DNA from: Lachnospiraceae bacterium UBA4711
GTDB lineage: Bacteria; Bacillota; Clostridia; Lachnospirales; Lachnospiraceae
Length of the DNA stretch: 5,510 nucleotides
Assembly (NCBI GenBank): GCA_002404515.1
Contig: DHJV01000007.1
Location: 456-5,965 of the forward strand
Direction of reading: 5' to 3'
A program made the translations under genes and the position numbers. The notes below the pieces were generated by a model. The model was not told where the DNA came from and did not search any database. It was given only the letters and a program-made list of their open reading frames with translations. Positions 1-5,510 of this stretch are shown here, one piece after another. Positions within the stretch are counted from its first letter, which is position 1, and the number at the start of each line of letters is the position of its first letter.

Positions 1-672
1 GATTATGCAAAGACGATGGAAAAGGCGCATCCGGGGATTTCTAAGACAAAGGGCTTCCGGTATCCGCCGGTGTTCCCGATTGTGTATTATGAGGGCACGG
101 GAAAATGGACGGCTGCCATGCAGGTAAAAGAGCGGGTATTTATGAATGAGATCTTTGCATCGTACATTCCTGACTTTACATACCGGTTTGTGAATGTCCA
201 CCAGTATACAAACGAAGAGCTGCTGATTCATGAGGATGAAATGTCGCTTTTGATGATGATAAACCGTATTCAGACACCGCAGGATTTTTCGGATTTTCTA
301 AGATCCAATCAGGATGAAATCCGTGAGATCATGGAGCGGGCGTCGGAGAATATTGTGCAGATCATCGTAAATTCGCTGTGGGCGTTATTTATGAAGATGA
401 GGGTATCGGTTTCTGAGGCGACAGATTGTTTGAGAAAAATGATCGGAGGCGGGAGCATGGGAAACTGGTTTGAGAATATGGAGCCAATGAACATACAGGA
501 AGAGCGTGCGAATACGAAGAGAGAACGGGAACGGGCAGATCAGGCAGAAAAAACAGTCATAGATCTTTTGAAAAAGATAGTTGATTCAAAAGAATTAGCG
601 ATTAAGAATCTTGTAGAATCCTACGACAAAACCGAGGACGAAGCACAGAAACTCGTGGAAAAATACTGGTAG
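1..672 (+). CDS. Rpn/PDDEXK-family nuclease-like protein, C-terminal part (5' end outside window)
   Basis: The reading frame is open from the first base to a TAG at 670-672, giving 223 visible residues. The ATG at 16 is probably internal, because the text before it (DYAKT) continues the frame and no ribosome binding site precedes it. Residues 19-36 (FRYPPVFPIVYYEGTGKW) match the core strand typical of Rpn recombination-promoting nuclease/putative transposase (PD-(D/E)XK) proteins, which are abundant in Lachnospiraceae. The usual N-terminal catalytic acidic residues would lie upstream and cannot be checked. Residues about 60-130 are a mainly helical domain. Residues about 165-195 are highly charged (QEERANTKRERERADQAEK) and probably form a coiled coil, followed by a short helical tail. 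Members of this family are linked to DNA cleavage and RecA-independent recombination; the role here is inferred from family only. No terminator is visible after the stop. Confidence 0.75.
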   Translation, partial: DYAKTMEKAHPGISKTKGFRYPPVFPIVYYEGTGKWTAAMQVKERVFMNEIFASYIPDFTYRFVNVHQYTNEELLIHEDEMSLLMMINRIQTPQDFSDFLRSNQDEIREIMERASENIVQIIVNSLWALFMKMRVSVSEATDCLRKMIGGGSMGNWFENMEPMNIQEERANTKRERERADQAEKTVIDLLKKIVDSKELAIKNLVESYDKTEDEAQKLVEKYW

Positions 673-682
673 GAAAAACCAT

Positions 683-763
683 TTATTCTTGCATGCGTCG
701 TCGTAGATAGCAGATCCACATCGCGATCGTTGTGACAACCCACGAGATCAGGAAATCGATAAA
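683..763 (-). pseudogene. Possible 3' remnant of a small membrane protein
   Basis: Read on the - strand, 763 down to the TAA at 685-683 encodes FIDFLISWVVTTIAMWICYLRRRMQE. This is one hydrophobic membrane-spanning stretch followed by an Arg-rich, inside-facing tail and a stop. That pattern resembles the ends of the very small single-span membrane proteins common in Bacillota. No start codon with a ribosome binding site is present. Upstream on the same strand the frame runs into DNA that codes for the LysR remnant on the other strand, so the 5' part appears lost. The + strand frames here are closed or not protein-like. What is seen is the hydrophobic frame and its stop; that it is a gene remnant is inference, and chance is possible for a frame this short. 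Confidence 0.3.
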
Positions 764-967
764 ATGGTGGAGAAGGGCTTTGGCATAGGAATCCTGCCGC
801 GCCTTATATTGCAGCGAATCCCATACGAGGTTGAGATTCGTCCATTGCAGGAACCATATTTCCGGGGAATCGGCGTTGCAATGAAAAACCGCGAACGTGT
901 CACACCGGTAACGGAACGCTTCTTTTCTTATTTACATTTTATGGAGGATACGGATGCAGGACATTAG
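749..967 (+). pseudogene. LysR-type transcriptional regulator, C-terminal fragment
   Basis: This frame encodes about 70 residues beginning near QEIDKMVEKGFGIGILPRL and ending at the TAG at 965-967. The segment MVEKGFGIGILP followed by IRPLQEPYFRGIGVAMKNRERVTPVTERFFSYL is the classic last part of the LysR substrate-binding domain: the G-x-GIxxLP turn, the PL...R strand pair and the closing helix. A full LysR protein has about 300 residues with an N-terminal winged helix-turn-helix, and all of that is missing. The frame is stopped by TAG at 704-706 upstream. The ATG at 764 has no ribosome binding site and lies inside the domain, so a functional product is unlikely. The end overlaps the ABC ATPase start by 14 bases and contains that gene's ribosome binding site. 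The 5' break lies around 750-764, next to the opposite-strand membrane-protein remnant. Confidence 0.65.
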
Positions 968-1580
968 AATAAATAATATATCGAAAGCTTATGGAGAAAA
1001 GCAGGTGCTAAGCCATATCTCGAAAGGGTTTCCAGCCGGAGAGACAACCATGATCATGGGCGCGTCGGGCTGTGGTAAGACAACCCTGCTTCGGATTCTG
1101 CTTGGATTAGAAACGCCGGATAACGGTGAAGTGATCGGAATGCCGGAGAAGGCTGCCGTATTATTTCAGGAAGACCGGCTGTGCGAGGATGCTTCTGCTT
1201 ATGAGAATATCGCTCTTGTGCTGGAGCGCAAGGCGACGCGCGCGCAAAGGGACGCACAGCGCCGTAAAATAGAGCAGGAGGCGGCACAGGTTGGTATCAC
1301 GAAAGAAGACTTAACACAGAACGCCATGGAATTAAGTGGTGGCATGCGGCGGCGGATTGCCCTGCTCCGTGCGTTATTGTATGAGGCAGATTGTGTGATC
1401 CTGGATGAACCCTTCAAAGGCTTGGACGCCGCGACGAAGAAAACCGTGATGCAGTATGTGAAGGAAAAGACTGCTGGGAAGACAACATTTCTGGTGACAC
1501 ACGATGCTGCGGAGGCAGACTTTTTCGGTGGGAACAGATGGAACCTGCCGACCGAAAATAAAAATTCAAATGATGAGTAA
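954..1580 (+). CDS. ABC transporter ATP-binding protein, NitT/TauT type
   Basis: This is a cytoplasmic ATPase subunit that would power an importer of the nitrate/sulfonate/taurine or pyrimidine-precursor class. All ABC motifs are intact in 208 residues: Walker A GASGCGKT at 36-43, Q-loop glutamine 72 in LFQEDRL, signature LSGGM at 127-131, Walker B CVILDEP at 147-153, the D-loop GLD just after it, and switch histidine 183 in VTHDAAEA. The Q-loop form FQEDRL and the LSGGMRRR signature point to the TauB/SsuB-like subgroup. The length is short but usual for the small Bacillota members. The ATG at 954 is chosen because GGAGG at 943-947 lies 6 bases upstream. No permease or substrate-binding gene adjoins it. 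Upstream lies a LysR remnant and downstream a terminator, so it is either an orphan subunit, part of a broken transporter locus, or partnered elsewhere. The substrate cannot be assigned. Confidence 0.9.
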   Translation: MQDIRINNISKAYGEKQVLSHISKGFPAGETTMIMGASGCGKTTLLRILLGLETPDNGEVIGMPEKAAVLFQEDRLCEDASAYENIALVLERKATRAQRDAQRRKIEQEAAQVGITKEDLTQNAMELSGGMRRRIALLRALLYEADCVILDEPFKGLDAATKKTVMQYVKEKTAGKTTFLVTHDAAEADFFGGNRWNLPTENKNSNDE

Positions 1581-1592
1581 AATTTTACTAAA

Positions 1593-1623
1593 AAAAGAGA
1601 CGTAAATGATAGACGTCTCTTTT
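1593..1623 (+). terminator. Rho-independent terminator after the ABC ATPase gene
   Basis: A perfect inverted repeat pairs 1593-1603 with 1613-1623 (core AGAGACGT / ACGTCTCT, extended by A-T pairs) around a 9-base loop. It lies 12 bases after the ABC stop codon. The T-rich run starts at 1620 (TTTT, then CTT), and an A-run on the left side (1591-1596) means it could also work for transcription from the other direction. It separates the left-hand genes from the carbohydrate operon. Confidence 0.9.
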
Positions 1624-1642
1624 CTTATGTGGAAAAATACGA

Positions 1643-1648
1643 TATAAT
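1643..1648 (+). promoter_or_regulatory. Candidate -10 box for the GH94 operon
   Basis: TATAAT matches the sigma-A -10 consensus and sits between the terminator and the GH94 gene, where a promoter is expected. The region 16-18 bases upstream holds only a weak T-rich stretch (about 1620-1626), which overlaps the terminator, and there is no extended TGn. Transcription would start near 1655, leaving a leader of roughly 95 bases. The call rests on position and one hexamer, so it is tentative. Confidence 0.35.
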
Positions 1649-1654
1649 TGTAAT

Positions 1655-1702
1655 ATGCGTGATTGCGCGCATCTGGTTGTCTGCAGAGATTGTCAGACAG
1701 CC
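1655..1702 (+). promoter_or_regulatory. Two tandem hairpins in the GH94 leader
   Basis: The first hairpin pairs 1655-1661 with 1666-1672 (ATGCGTG / CGCGCAT, one G-U pair) around a 4-base loop. The second pairs 1675-1683 with 1694-1702 (GGTTGTCTG / CAGACAGCC, one G-U pair) around a 10-base loop. Neither is followed by a T-run: A-rich DNA follows (1711-1740), so they are not ordinary terminators. They could be dyad operators for a repressor, a 5'-stabilising mRNA structure, or a protein-binding leader. No known operator consensus was recognised. Confidence 0.3.
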
Positions 1703-1750
1703 GTACAGATAAAAAAAATATAAGAATTTTTATAAAAAAGGAGTGTTGAA

Positions 1751-4444
1751 ATGAAGATCAATTATGTAGGAAATCAGGGCGACTTTACTATGGAGAATCC
1801 AGAGATGCTTAGTTATCTTTATTTTCCAATCGCAAATGAATCAGGGGTTATGAGTTCGGTTGCACCCGATCTCGCAGGCGACTCGAAGATGAGCCAGAAT
1901 TCATTCCTTATGCCACCAGTAAGCTGTGAGAATCTGCACAATGACAAGTCCTCCAGAAATGTATGGTGCAAGATCAATGGAAAGACACTCTGGTCATTGA
2001 CTGGACGTTCCGCTGCCCAGCAGGCAGAGCTTTTTACAGAGGACAAGGAACCGACATATTTAGAAGCAGGCTTTATGCATCATAAGATCACACGTACTTC
2101 CGAGAAGAACGGTGTGAAGGCATCCCTTTCCAGTGTATCTCCGGCCAGCGGTGAGAAACTGGAGCTTTTGAAGGTAGAGATTACAAATATTTCAGAGAAA
2201 GAAATGACGATGCAGGTGGTAACTGCAATTCCGATTTATGCAAGATCTGCGGATAACATCCGAGACCATCGTCATGTAACGGCTCTGCTTCATCGTATCA
2301 CAACGAATGAGACCGGCATCCTTGTAAAGCCGACGATGACATTTGACGAGCGTGGACATAAGCGCAACGAGATCAACTATGGCGTGTTCGGCGGAAATGA
2401 AAGTGAGACACCAATCGGTTATTACCCAATCGTGGAAGATTTCATTGGCGAGGGTGGTAATCTGGAGAATCCACGTGCACTTTATAAGAACCCACTTGCA
2501 CCATATGCAAAGGGAGAAGGCATCGACGGCTACGAAGCATTGGGCGGCGTTGTATTTGCAGAGAAAAAGGTGGCTGCCGGTGAGACAATTTCCTATGTGA
2601 TCGCAATGGGCTATGGCGACAGTGCAGAAGAACTTACGACAGCTGCAAACAAGTTCCTGAGTGTCAAGGCATTTGACAAGGCATGGGATGAGACGATCGC
2701 ATACTGGCAGGAGAAGGTCAATGTCTCTTACCATACAGGCAACAAGGATTTCGACCAGTGGATGAAGTGGGTAAGCTTTCAGCCGATGCTGCGTCGTATC
2801 TATGGATGTTCGTTCCTTCCACATCATGATTATGGTAAGGGCGGCCGTGGATGGCGTGACCTGTGGCAGGATTGCCTGGCACTTCTTATCATGAATCCGG
2901 ACGGCGTGCGTCAGATGCTGATCGACAACTTCGGCGGTGTGCGTCTCGATGGTACAAATGCAACCATCATCGGAAGCAAGCAGGGCGAATTTATCGCCGA
3001 CCGTAACGGTATCGCGCGTGTATGGATGGATCACGGCGTATGGCCATATCTTACAACGGAGCTTTATATCAACCAGACAGGAGATTTGGATATCCTGTTA
3101 GAAGAAAATACATATTTCAAGGATCTTTTAATTTGTCGTGGTGAGAAACGCGATACAGACTGGGATATCTCACAGGGTGAAAAACAGAAGGATGCAGCAG
3201 GAAATGTATACTCCGGAACCTTGTTAGAGCATCTGCTGATCCAGAATCTGTCTTCCTTCTACGATGTCGGAGATCACAACGAGATCCGTCTGCGTGGCGC
3301 AGACTGGAATGACGCACTCGATATGGCAGCACAGCGTGGCGAGAGCGTGGCATTTACAACGATGTACGCAGACAATATGGATCATATTGCAGGTCTGCTT
3401 GCGGCGTTTGAGGCATCTGGCAGAAAAACGGTGAAGATCGCAAAGGAGATGCAGCAGCTTCTCGTATCCGGCGCAGATCTGTATGAGGATGTGGCGAAGA
3501 AGCGAGAAGTTCTCATGAACTACTGCGAGACCTGCAGACATACACTTTCCGGTGAGAAGGTAGAAATCTCTGTAGCAGAGCTTGCAGCAAACCTCAAGGA
3601 GAAAGCAGACTGGATGCGTGAGCACATCCGCAAGACGGAATGGGTACAGACTGCAGAGGGCGACGGTTTCTTCAATGGTTATTATGACAACTCCGGCAAG
3701 GCGGTTGAGGGCGATATCAATGGCGGCGTCCGCATGATGCTTACATCACAGGTATTTACGATCATGTCGAAGACAGCAACCGACGAGCAGGTGGCAGAGA
3801 TTGTGAAGTCCGCAGACAAGTATCTGTATGATGCTTCTGTTGGAGGTTACCGCCTGAACACGGATTTCCATGAGGTAAAGATGGATCTTGGACGTATGTT
3901 TGGATTCGCTTATGGTCATAAGGAAAATGGTGCCGTGTTCTGCCACATGGCAACAATGTTTGGAAATGCACTTTATACAAGAGGCTTCGCGAAGGAAGCG
4001 TATAAAGTATTTAATACATTATTTGAGCACTGCAATGATATCGAGAAGAGCCGCATCTATCCGGGTGTGCCAGAGTATGTTGATGCAAAGGGACGAGGCG
4101 TGTATCACTATCTGACAGGTGCTGCAAGCTGGCTGCTTGTAACGGTAATTACACAGATGTTTGGTGTGCGCGGACAGATGGGAGATCTGGCATTCGTGCC
4201 ACAGCTTCTGCCAGAGCAGTTTGATGCAAACGGAGAAGCAGGCCTTTCTATGATCTTTGCAGACAGAAGCATCGAGATCGTTATGAAGAATGCAGAGAAA
4301 AAGGCACCGGTCGATTACAAGGTAAGAGCAATTACAATCGATGGCGCAGCTTACGACTTTGCCGGAACACCAGTGATCAAGCGTGCAGATATCGAAGCAC
4401 TTTCCAAGGATGCACAGCACACGATCGAAGTAACACTTGCTTAA
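1751..4444 (+). CDS. GH94-family (GH36-type) glycoside phosphorylase
   Basis: This 897-residue soluble protein has no signal peptide and should act in the cytoplasm, splitting a beta-linked di- or oligosaccharide with phosphate to give a sugar 1-phosphate. Layout fits GH94: N-terminal beta-sandwich (about 1-300), linker helices, (alpha/alpha)6 barrel (about 330-800) and a C-terminal beta domain. Visible motifs are GGRGWRDLWQD with R369 to D374, which matches the RDxxQD sugar-binding motif; RGADWND with W519 and D521, where the Asp is the proton donor in characterised GH94 enzymes; KENGAVFCH ending at H732; and YLTGAASW with T789-G790. The last two correspond to phosphate-contacting segments. 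The ATG at 1751 follows AGGAG (1739-1743) by 7 bases. The stop overlaps the ribosome binding site of the cupin gene, so the two are co-transcribed. Length is above cellobiose phosphorylase (about 820). It has often been named 'cellobiose phosphorylase' by similarity, but substrate is not determined by these motifs. Confidence 0.88.
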   Translation: MKINYVGNQGDFTMENPEMLSYLYFPIANESGVMSSVAPDLAGDSKMSQNSFLMPPVSCENLHNDKSSRNVWCKINGKTLWSLTGRSAAQQAELFTEDKEPTYLEAGFMHHKITRTSEKNGVKASLSSVSPASGEKLELLKVEITNISEKEMTMQVVTAIPIYARSADNIRDHRHVTALLHRITTNETGILVKPTMTFDERGHKRNEINYGVFGGNESETPIGYYPIVEDFIGEGGNLENPRALYKNPLAPYAKGEGIDGYEALGGVVFAEKKVAAGETISYVIAMGYGDSAEELTTAANKFLSVKAFDKAWDETIAYWQEKVNVSYHTGNKDFDQWMKWVSFQPMLRRIYGCSFLPHHDYGKGGRGWRDLWQDCLALLIMNPDGVRQMLIDNFGGVRLDGTNATIIGSKQGEFIADRNGIARVWMDHGVWPYLTTELYINQTGDLDILLEENTYFKDLLICRGEKRDTDWDISQGEKQKDAAGNVYSGTLLEHLLIQNLSSFYDVGDHNEIRLRGADWNDALDMAAQRGESVAFTTMYADNMDHIAGLLAAFEASGRKTVKIAKEMQQLLVSGADLYEDVAKKREVLMNYCETCRHTLSGEKVEISVAELAANLKEKADWMREHIRKTEWVQTAEGDGFFNGYYDNSGKAVEGDINGGVRMMLTSQVFTIMSKTATDEQVAEIVKSADKYLYDASVGGYRLNTDFHEVKMDLGRMFGFAYGHKENGAVFCHMATMFGNALYTRGFAKEAYKVFNTLFEHCNDIEKSRIYPGVPEYVDAKGRGVYHYLTGAASWLLVTVITQMFGVRGQMGDLAFVPQLLPEQFDANGEAGLSMIFADRSIEIVMKNAEKKAPVDYKVRAITIDGAAYDFAGTPVIKRADIEALSKDAQHTIEVTLA

Positions 4445-4449
4445 GGAGG
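4444..4449 (+). promoter_or_regulatory. Ribosome binding site deciding the cupin start
   Basis: AGGAGG, a full match to the anti-Shine-Dalgarno consensus, lies 8 bases before the ATG at 4458. Its first base is the last base of the GH94 stop codon. It rules out the upstream in-frame TTG at 4437 as the start, since the site would then fall inside the coding region, and it suggests coupled translation. Confidence 0.85.
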
Positions 4450-4457
4450 AACCTAGT

Positions 4458-4883
4458 ATGGAAGGAATTGAAATTATAGATTTTCAGCCGGAAGGCTACA
4501 AACCACTTGTGGATTACGAAAACTGGAGAGTCGCAGTCTTAAAGTTCTGCGACGACCTGCTGATCGAGAATGTAAAGACAATGCAGAAGCATTTATATAC
4601 CGACGAGGTATTCGTGCTGGTACAGGGTCATTGCACATTGTTCCTCGCTGGCGAGGGCGACAAGCCGGGCAAGATCACGGCCGTACACATGGAGCCACAC
4701 AAGATCTACAACATCAAGAAGGGAACATGGCATAACCATATTATGGATACAGACGGCGAAGTCGTAATCGTAGAAAACCGTGACACCTGCGACGACAACT
4801 CCCCAATCCTGCCACTCGACGAGGCACAGATTAAGGAATTATACGCCGCCGCAAAGCAACTAACACAGTCAAAGATAAATTAG
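4458..4883 (+). CDS. Cupin-fold protein of unknown function
   Basis: This small acidic protein of 141 residues has a single cupin beta-barrel. The first cupin motif is seen as KHLYTDEVFVLVQG with H45 and E50. The second is HKIYNIKKGTWHNH with H92 and H94. These histidines and the glutamate could bind one metal ion, although motif 1 has lost the second histidine of the textbook HxH. The end DTDGEVVIVENRDT resembles the closing strands of ureidoglycolate-lyase-like cupins, but that is only a fold resemblance. Residues about 120-137 form a C-terminal helix. The gene sits directly behind the GH94 phosphorylase, with the ribosome binding site overlapping its stop, and before a second GH94-like gene. 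A role in sensing, isomerising or handling the same sugar is therefore plausible but unproven. No signal peptide is present. Confidence 0.75.
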   Translation: MEGIEIIDFQPEGYKPLVDYENWRVAVLKFCDDLLIENVKTMQKHLYTDEVFVLVQGHCTLFLAGEGDKPGKITAVHMEPHKIYNIKKGTWHNHIMDTDGEVVIVENRDTCDDNSPILPLDEAQIKELYAAAKQLTQSKIN

Positions 4884-4899
4884 ATATATAAATAAAACA

Positions 4900-5103
4900 G
4901 GATAATTGTTCAAAATGTATATCGAATGATGGATATTACAGATTCTAATGCAGACCATTGGAACACGTCAGCACTTAACGAGCTGCACCGGAAGAATGAG
5001 GGTGCAGGGAGTTTAGTGTCTGCTACGTGTGGAAGTGAGCGGGAGCGCGTCTGCGTAGAACTGTAATATCCATCATTCGTAGAGATGCAGCTTACAATTA
5101 TCC
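4900..5103 (+). ncRNA. Long structured element between the cupin and SOGP-like genes (candidate RNA or palindromic repeat)
   Basis: Nearly all of this 204-base stretch can be paired. The closing stem is 4900-4909 with 5094-5103 (10 bp, perfect). After an internal loop comes 4923-4941 with 5061-5079 (19 bp, perfect). The stem continues, past single bulged A residues at 4942 and 4948, with 4943-4947/5056-5060 and 4949-4955/5049-5055. Inside is an imperfect arm: 4963-4968/5025-5030, 4969-4971/5020-5022, 4972-4974/5016-5018, 4977-4979/5011-5013, and an apical hairpin 4983-4989/5001-5007 (CTGCACC / GGTGCAG). A small GCG/CGC hairpin at 5039-5048 is possible. There is no T-run, so it is not a terminator. 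No tRNA, riboswitch, 6S, SRP or RNase P signature was recognised. It may be a structured RNA, an mRNA processing or stability element, or a MITE-like insertion. The strand is assumed from the flanking genes. Confidence 0.5.
4923..5079. repeat. Perfect 19-bp inverted repeat with extended arms
   Basis: The arms at 4923-4941 and 5061-5079 are exact reverse complements over 19 bases, beginning CGAATGATGG on the left. A perfect match of this length within 160 bases is not expected by chance. The 10-bp outer pair (4900-4909 / 5094-5103) would be the ends if this is a mobile miniature element. No obvious direct duplication flanks those ends, and no transposase is present in the window. Confidence 0.85.
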
Positions 5104-5126
5104 GTCATTATTAGAAAGGGAAAAAT

Positions 5127-5510
5127 ATGTTTGACAATAAGAACCGCTTTGTAATAGAAAACTACAACAAACAGTCCTGTTTCGCAAGCTTCCTCCCAGG
5201 CATCAGCGGCATCCATGGAACCCCGCTCTGGAACTTCTATGTAAACCGCGGACAGGCAATCTGTAGCTTCGGCTCAGAAAACAAAGATCATTCCATCATG
5301 GAATTTTATCCGGCACATCAGTCCTACCAGTTCACAAAGACGATGGGCTTCCGCACATTTCTGAAGGTAGACGGAACATTTTACGAGCCATTTGTGGACG
5401 ACGATATGCCACATAAGATGTATATTGGTATGAACGAGCTGGAAATCGAGGAGACAAACGAAGCACTTGGTATCAAAGTAAACGTTTTGTATTACACGAT
5501 GCCGAATGAG
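5127..5510 (+). CDS. Putative 1,2-beta-oligoglucan phosphorylase-like (GH94) protein, N-terminal part
   Basis: The frame is open from the ATG at 5127 to the window end, giving 128 residues starting MFDNKNRFVIENYNKQ. A GAAAGGG ribosome binding site at 5114-5120 precedes the ATG by 6 bases. The segments CFASFLPGISGIHGTPLW, FYVNRGQAICSFG, IMEFYPAHQSYQ, GFRTFLKV and GMNELEIEE resemble, from memory, the N-terminal beta-rich region of the large (about 1100-residue) SOGP-like proteins such as those of Listeria and Lachnoclostridium. The GH94 catalytic barrel of such a protein would lie beyond the window and cannot be verified. No signal peptide is seen, so a cytoplasmic location is expected. Its place behind a confirmed GH94 enzyme supports a role in the same oligosaccharide pathway. 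It could instead be a related protein lacking phosphorylase activity. Confidence 0.55.
   Translation, partial: MFDNKNRFVIENYNKQSCFASFLPGISGIHGTPLWNFYVNRGQAICSFGSENKDHSIMEFYPAHQSYQFTKTMGFRTFLKVDGTFYEPFVDDDMPHKMYIGMNELEIEETNEALGIKVNVLYYTMPNE

Noticed and set aside
764..967. A functional 67-residue protein from the ATG at 764.
   Set aside because: The sequence is the C-terminal part of a LysR substrate-binding domain with no DNA-binding part and no ribosome binding site at the ATG, so a remnant is more likely.
1675..1702. Second terminator or attenuator upstream of the GH94 gene.
   Set aside because: The 9-bp hairpin is followed by an A-rich stretch rather than a T-run, so intrinsic termination on the + strand is not supported.
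2192..3034. 280-codon open frame on the - strand opposite the GH94 gene.
   Set aside because: It lies wholly within the GH94 coding region, its translation is rich in Cys, His and Ile with no recognisable domain, and it has no ribosome binding site. It is a shadow caused by the strong codon bias of the real gene.
4437..4457. Upstream TTG start giving a 148-residue cupin protein.
   Set aside because: The AGGAGG at 4444-4449 would lie inside the coding region, and it is ideally placed for the ATG at 4458.
4926..5069. 47-codon + strand frame (starting MMDITDSNAD) inside the structured element.
   Set aside because: It has no ribosome binding site, and both its start and its stop fall inside the arms of the perfect inverted repeat. 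The base pairing explains the sequence better than coding does. It could only be rescued by conservation of the frame in relatives.
1..5510. CRISPR array, tRNA or rRNA genes, insertion sequence transposase.
   Set aside because: No regularly spaced repeats, cloverleaf or rRNA-like sequence, or transposase frames were seen on either strand.

Overview
The window looks like chromosomal DNA of an anaerobic, low-to-mid GC Bacillota, most probably a Lachnospiraceae-type gut Clostridia. The reasons are strong AGGAGG-type ribosome binding sites, an A-rich leader, an Rpn/PDDEXK-type protein of the kind common in that family, and a GH94-type phosphorolysis locus. The genus cannot be fixed from this stretch. 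All intact genes are on the + strand.

Left part (1-1625): the 3' part of an Rpn/PDDEXK-family nuclease-like gene, cut by the window edge. Next is a short scar (about 683-967) that seems to hold two gene remnants: the 3' end of a small membrane protein on the - strand and the 3' end of a LysR-type regulator on the + strand. A complete NitT/TauT-type ABC transporter ATPase follows without a permease or binding protein beside it. A clear intrinsic terminator (1593-1623) closes this part.

Right part (1626-5510): a carbohydrate operon. A leader with a candidate -10 box and two small hairpins precedes an 897-residue cytoplasmic GH94 (GH36-type) glycoside phosphorylase with its motifs intact. Its stop codon overlaps the ribosome binding site of a 141-residue cupin-fold protein. 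A 243-base gap follows, then the first 128 codons of a protein resembling the N-terminal part of 1,2-beta-oligoglucan phosphorylase (SOGP)-like GH94 enzymes, cut by the window end. The likely joint job is intracellular phosphorolysis of a beta-linked oligosaccharide, releasing a sugar 1-phosphate. The exact substrate cannot be read from the sequence.

The most unusual item is the gap itself. Bases 4900-5103 can fold into one long, almost continuous structure: a 10-bp closing stem, a perfect 19-bp stem, two further stem segments and an inner branched region with an imperfect arm. I do not recognise it as a known RNA family or mobile element. It is either an undescribed structured RNA or leader within the operon, or a miniature palindromic repeat.
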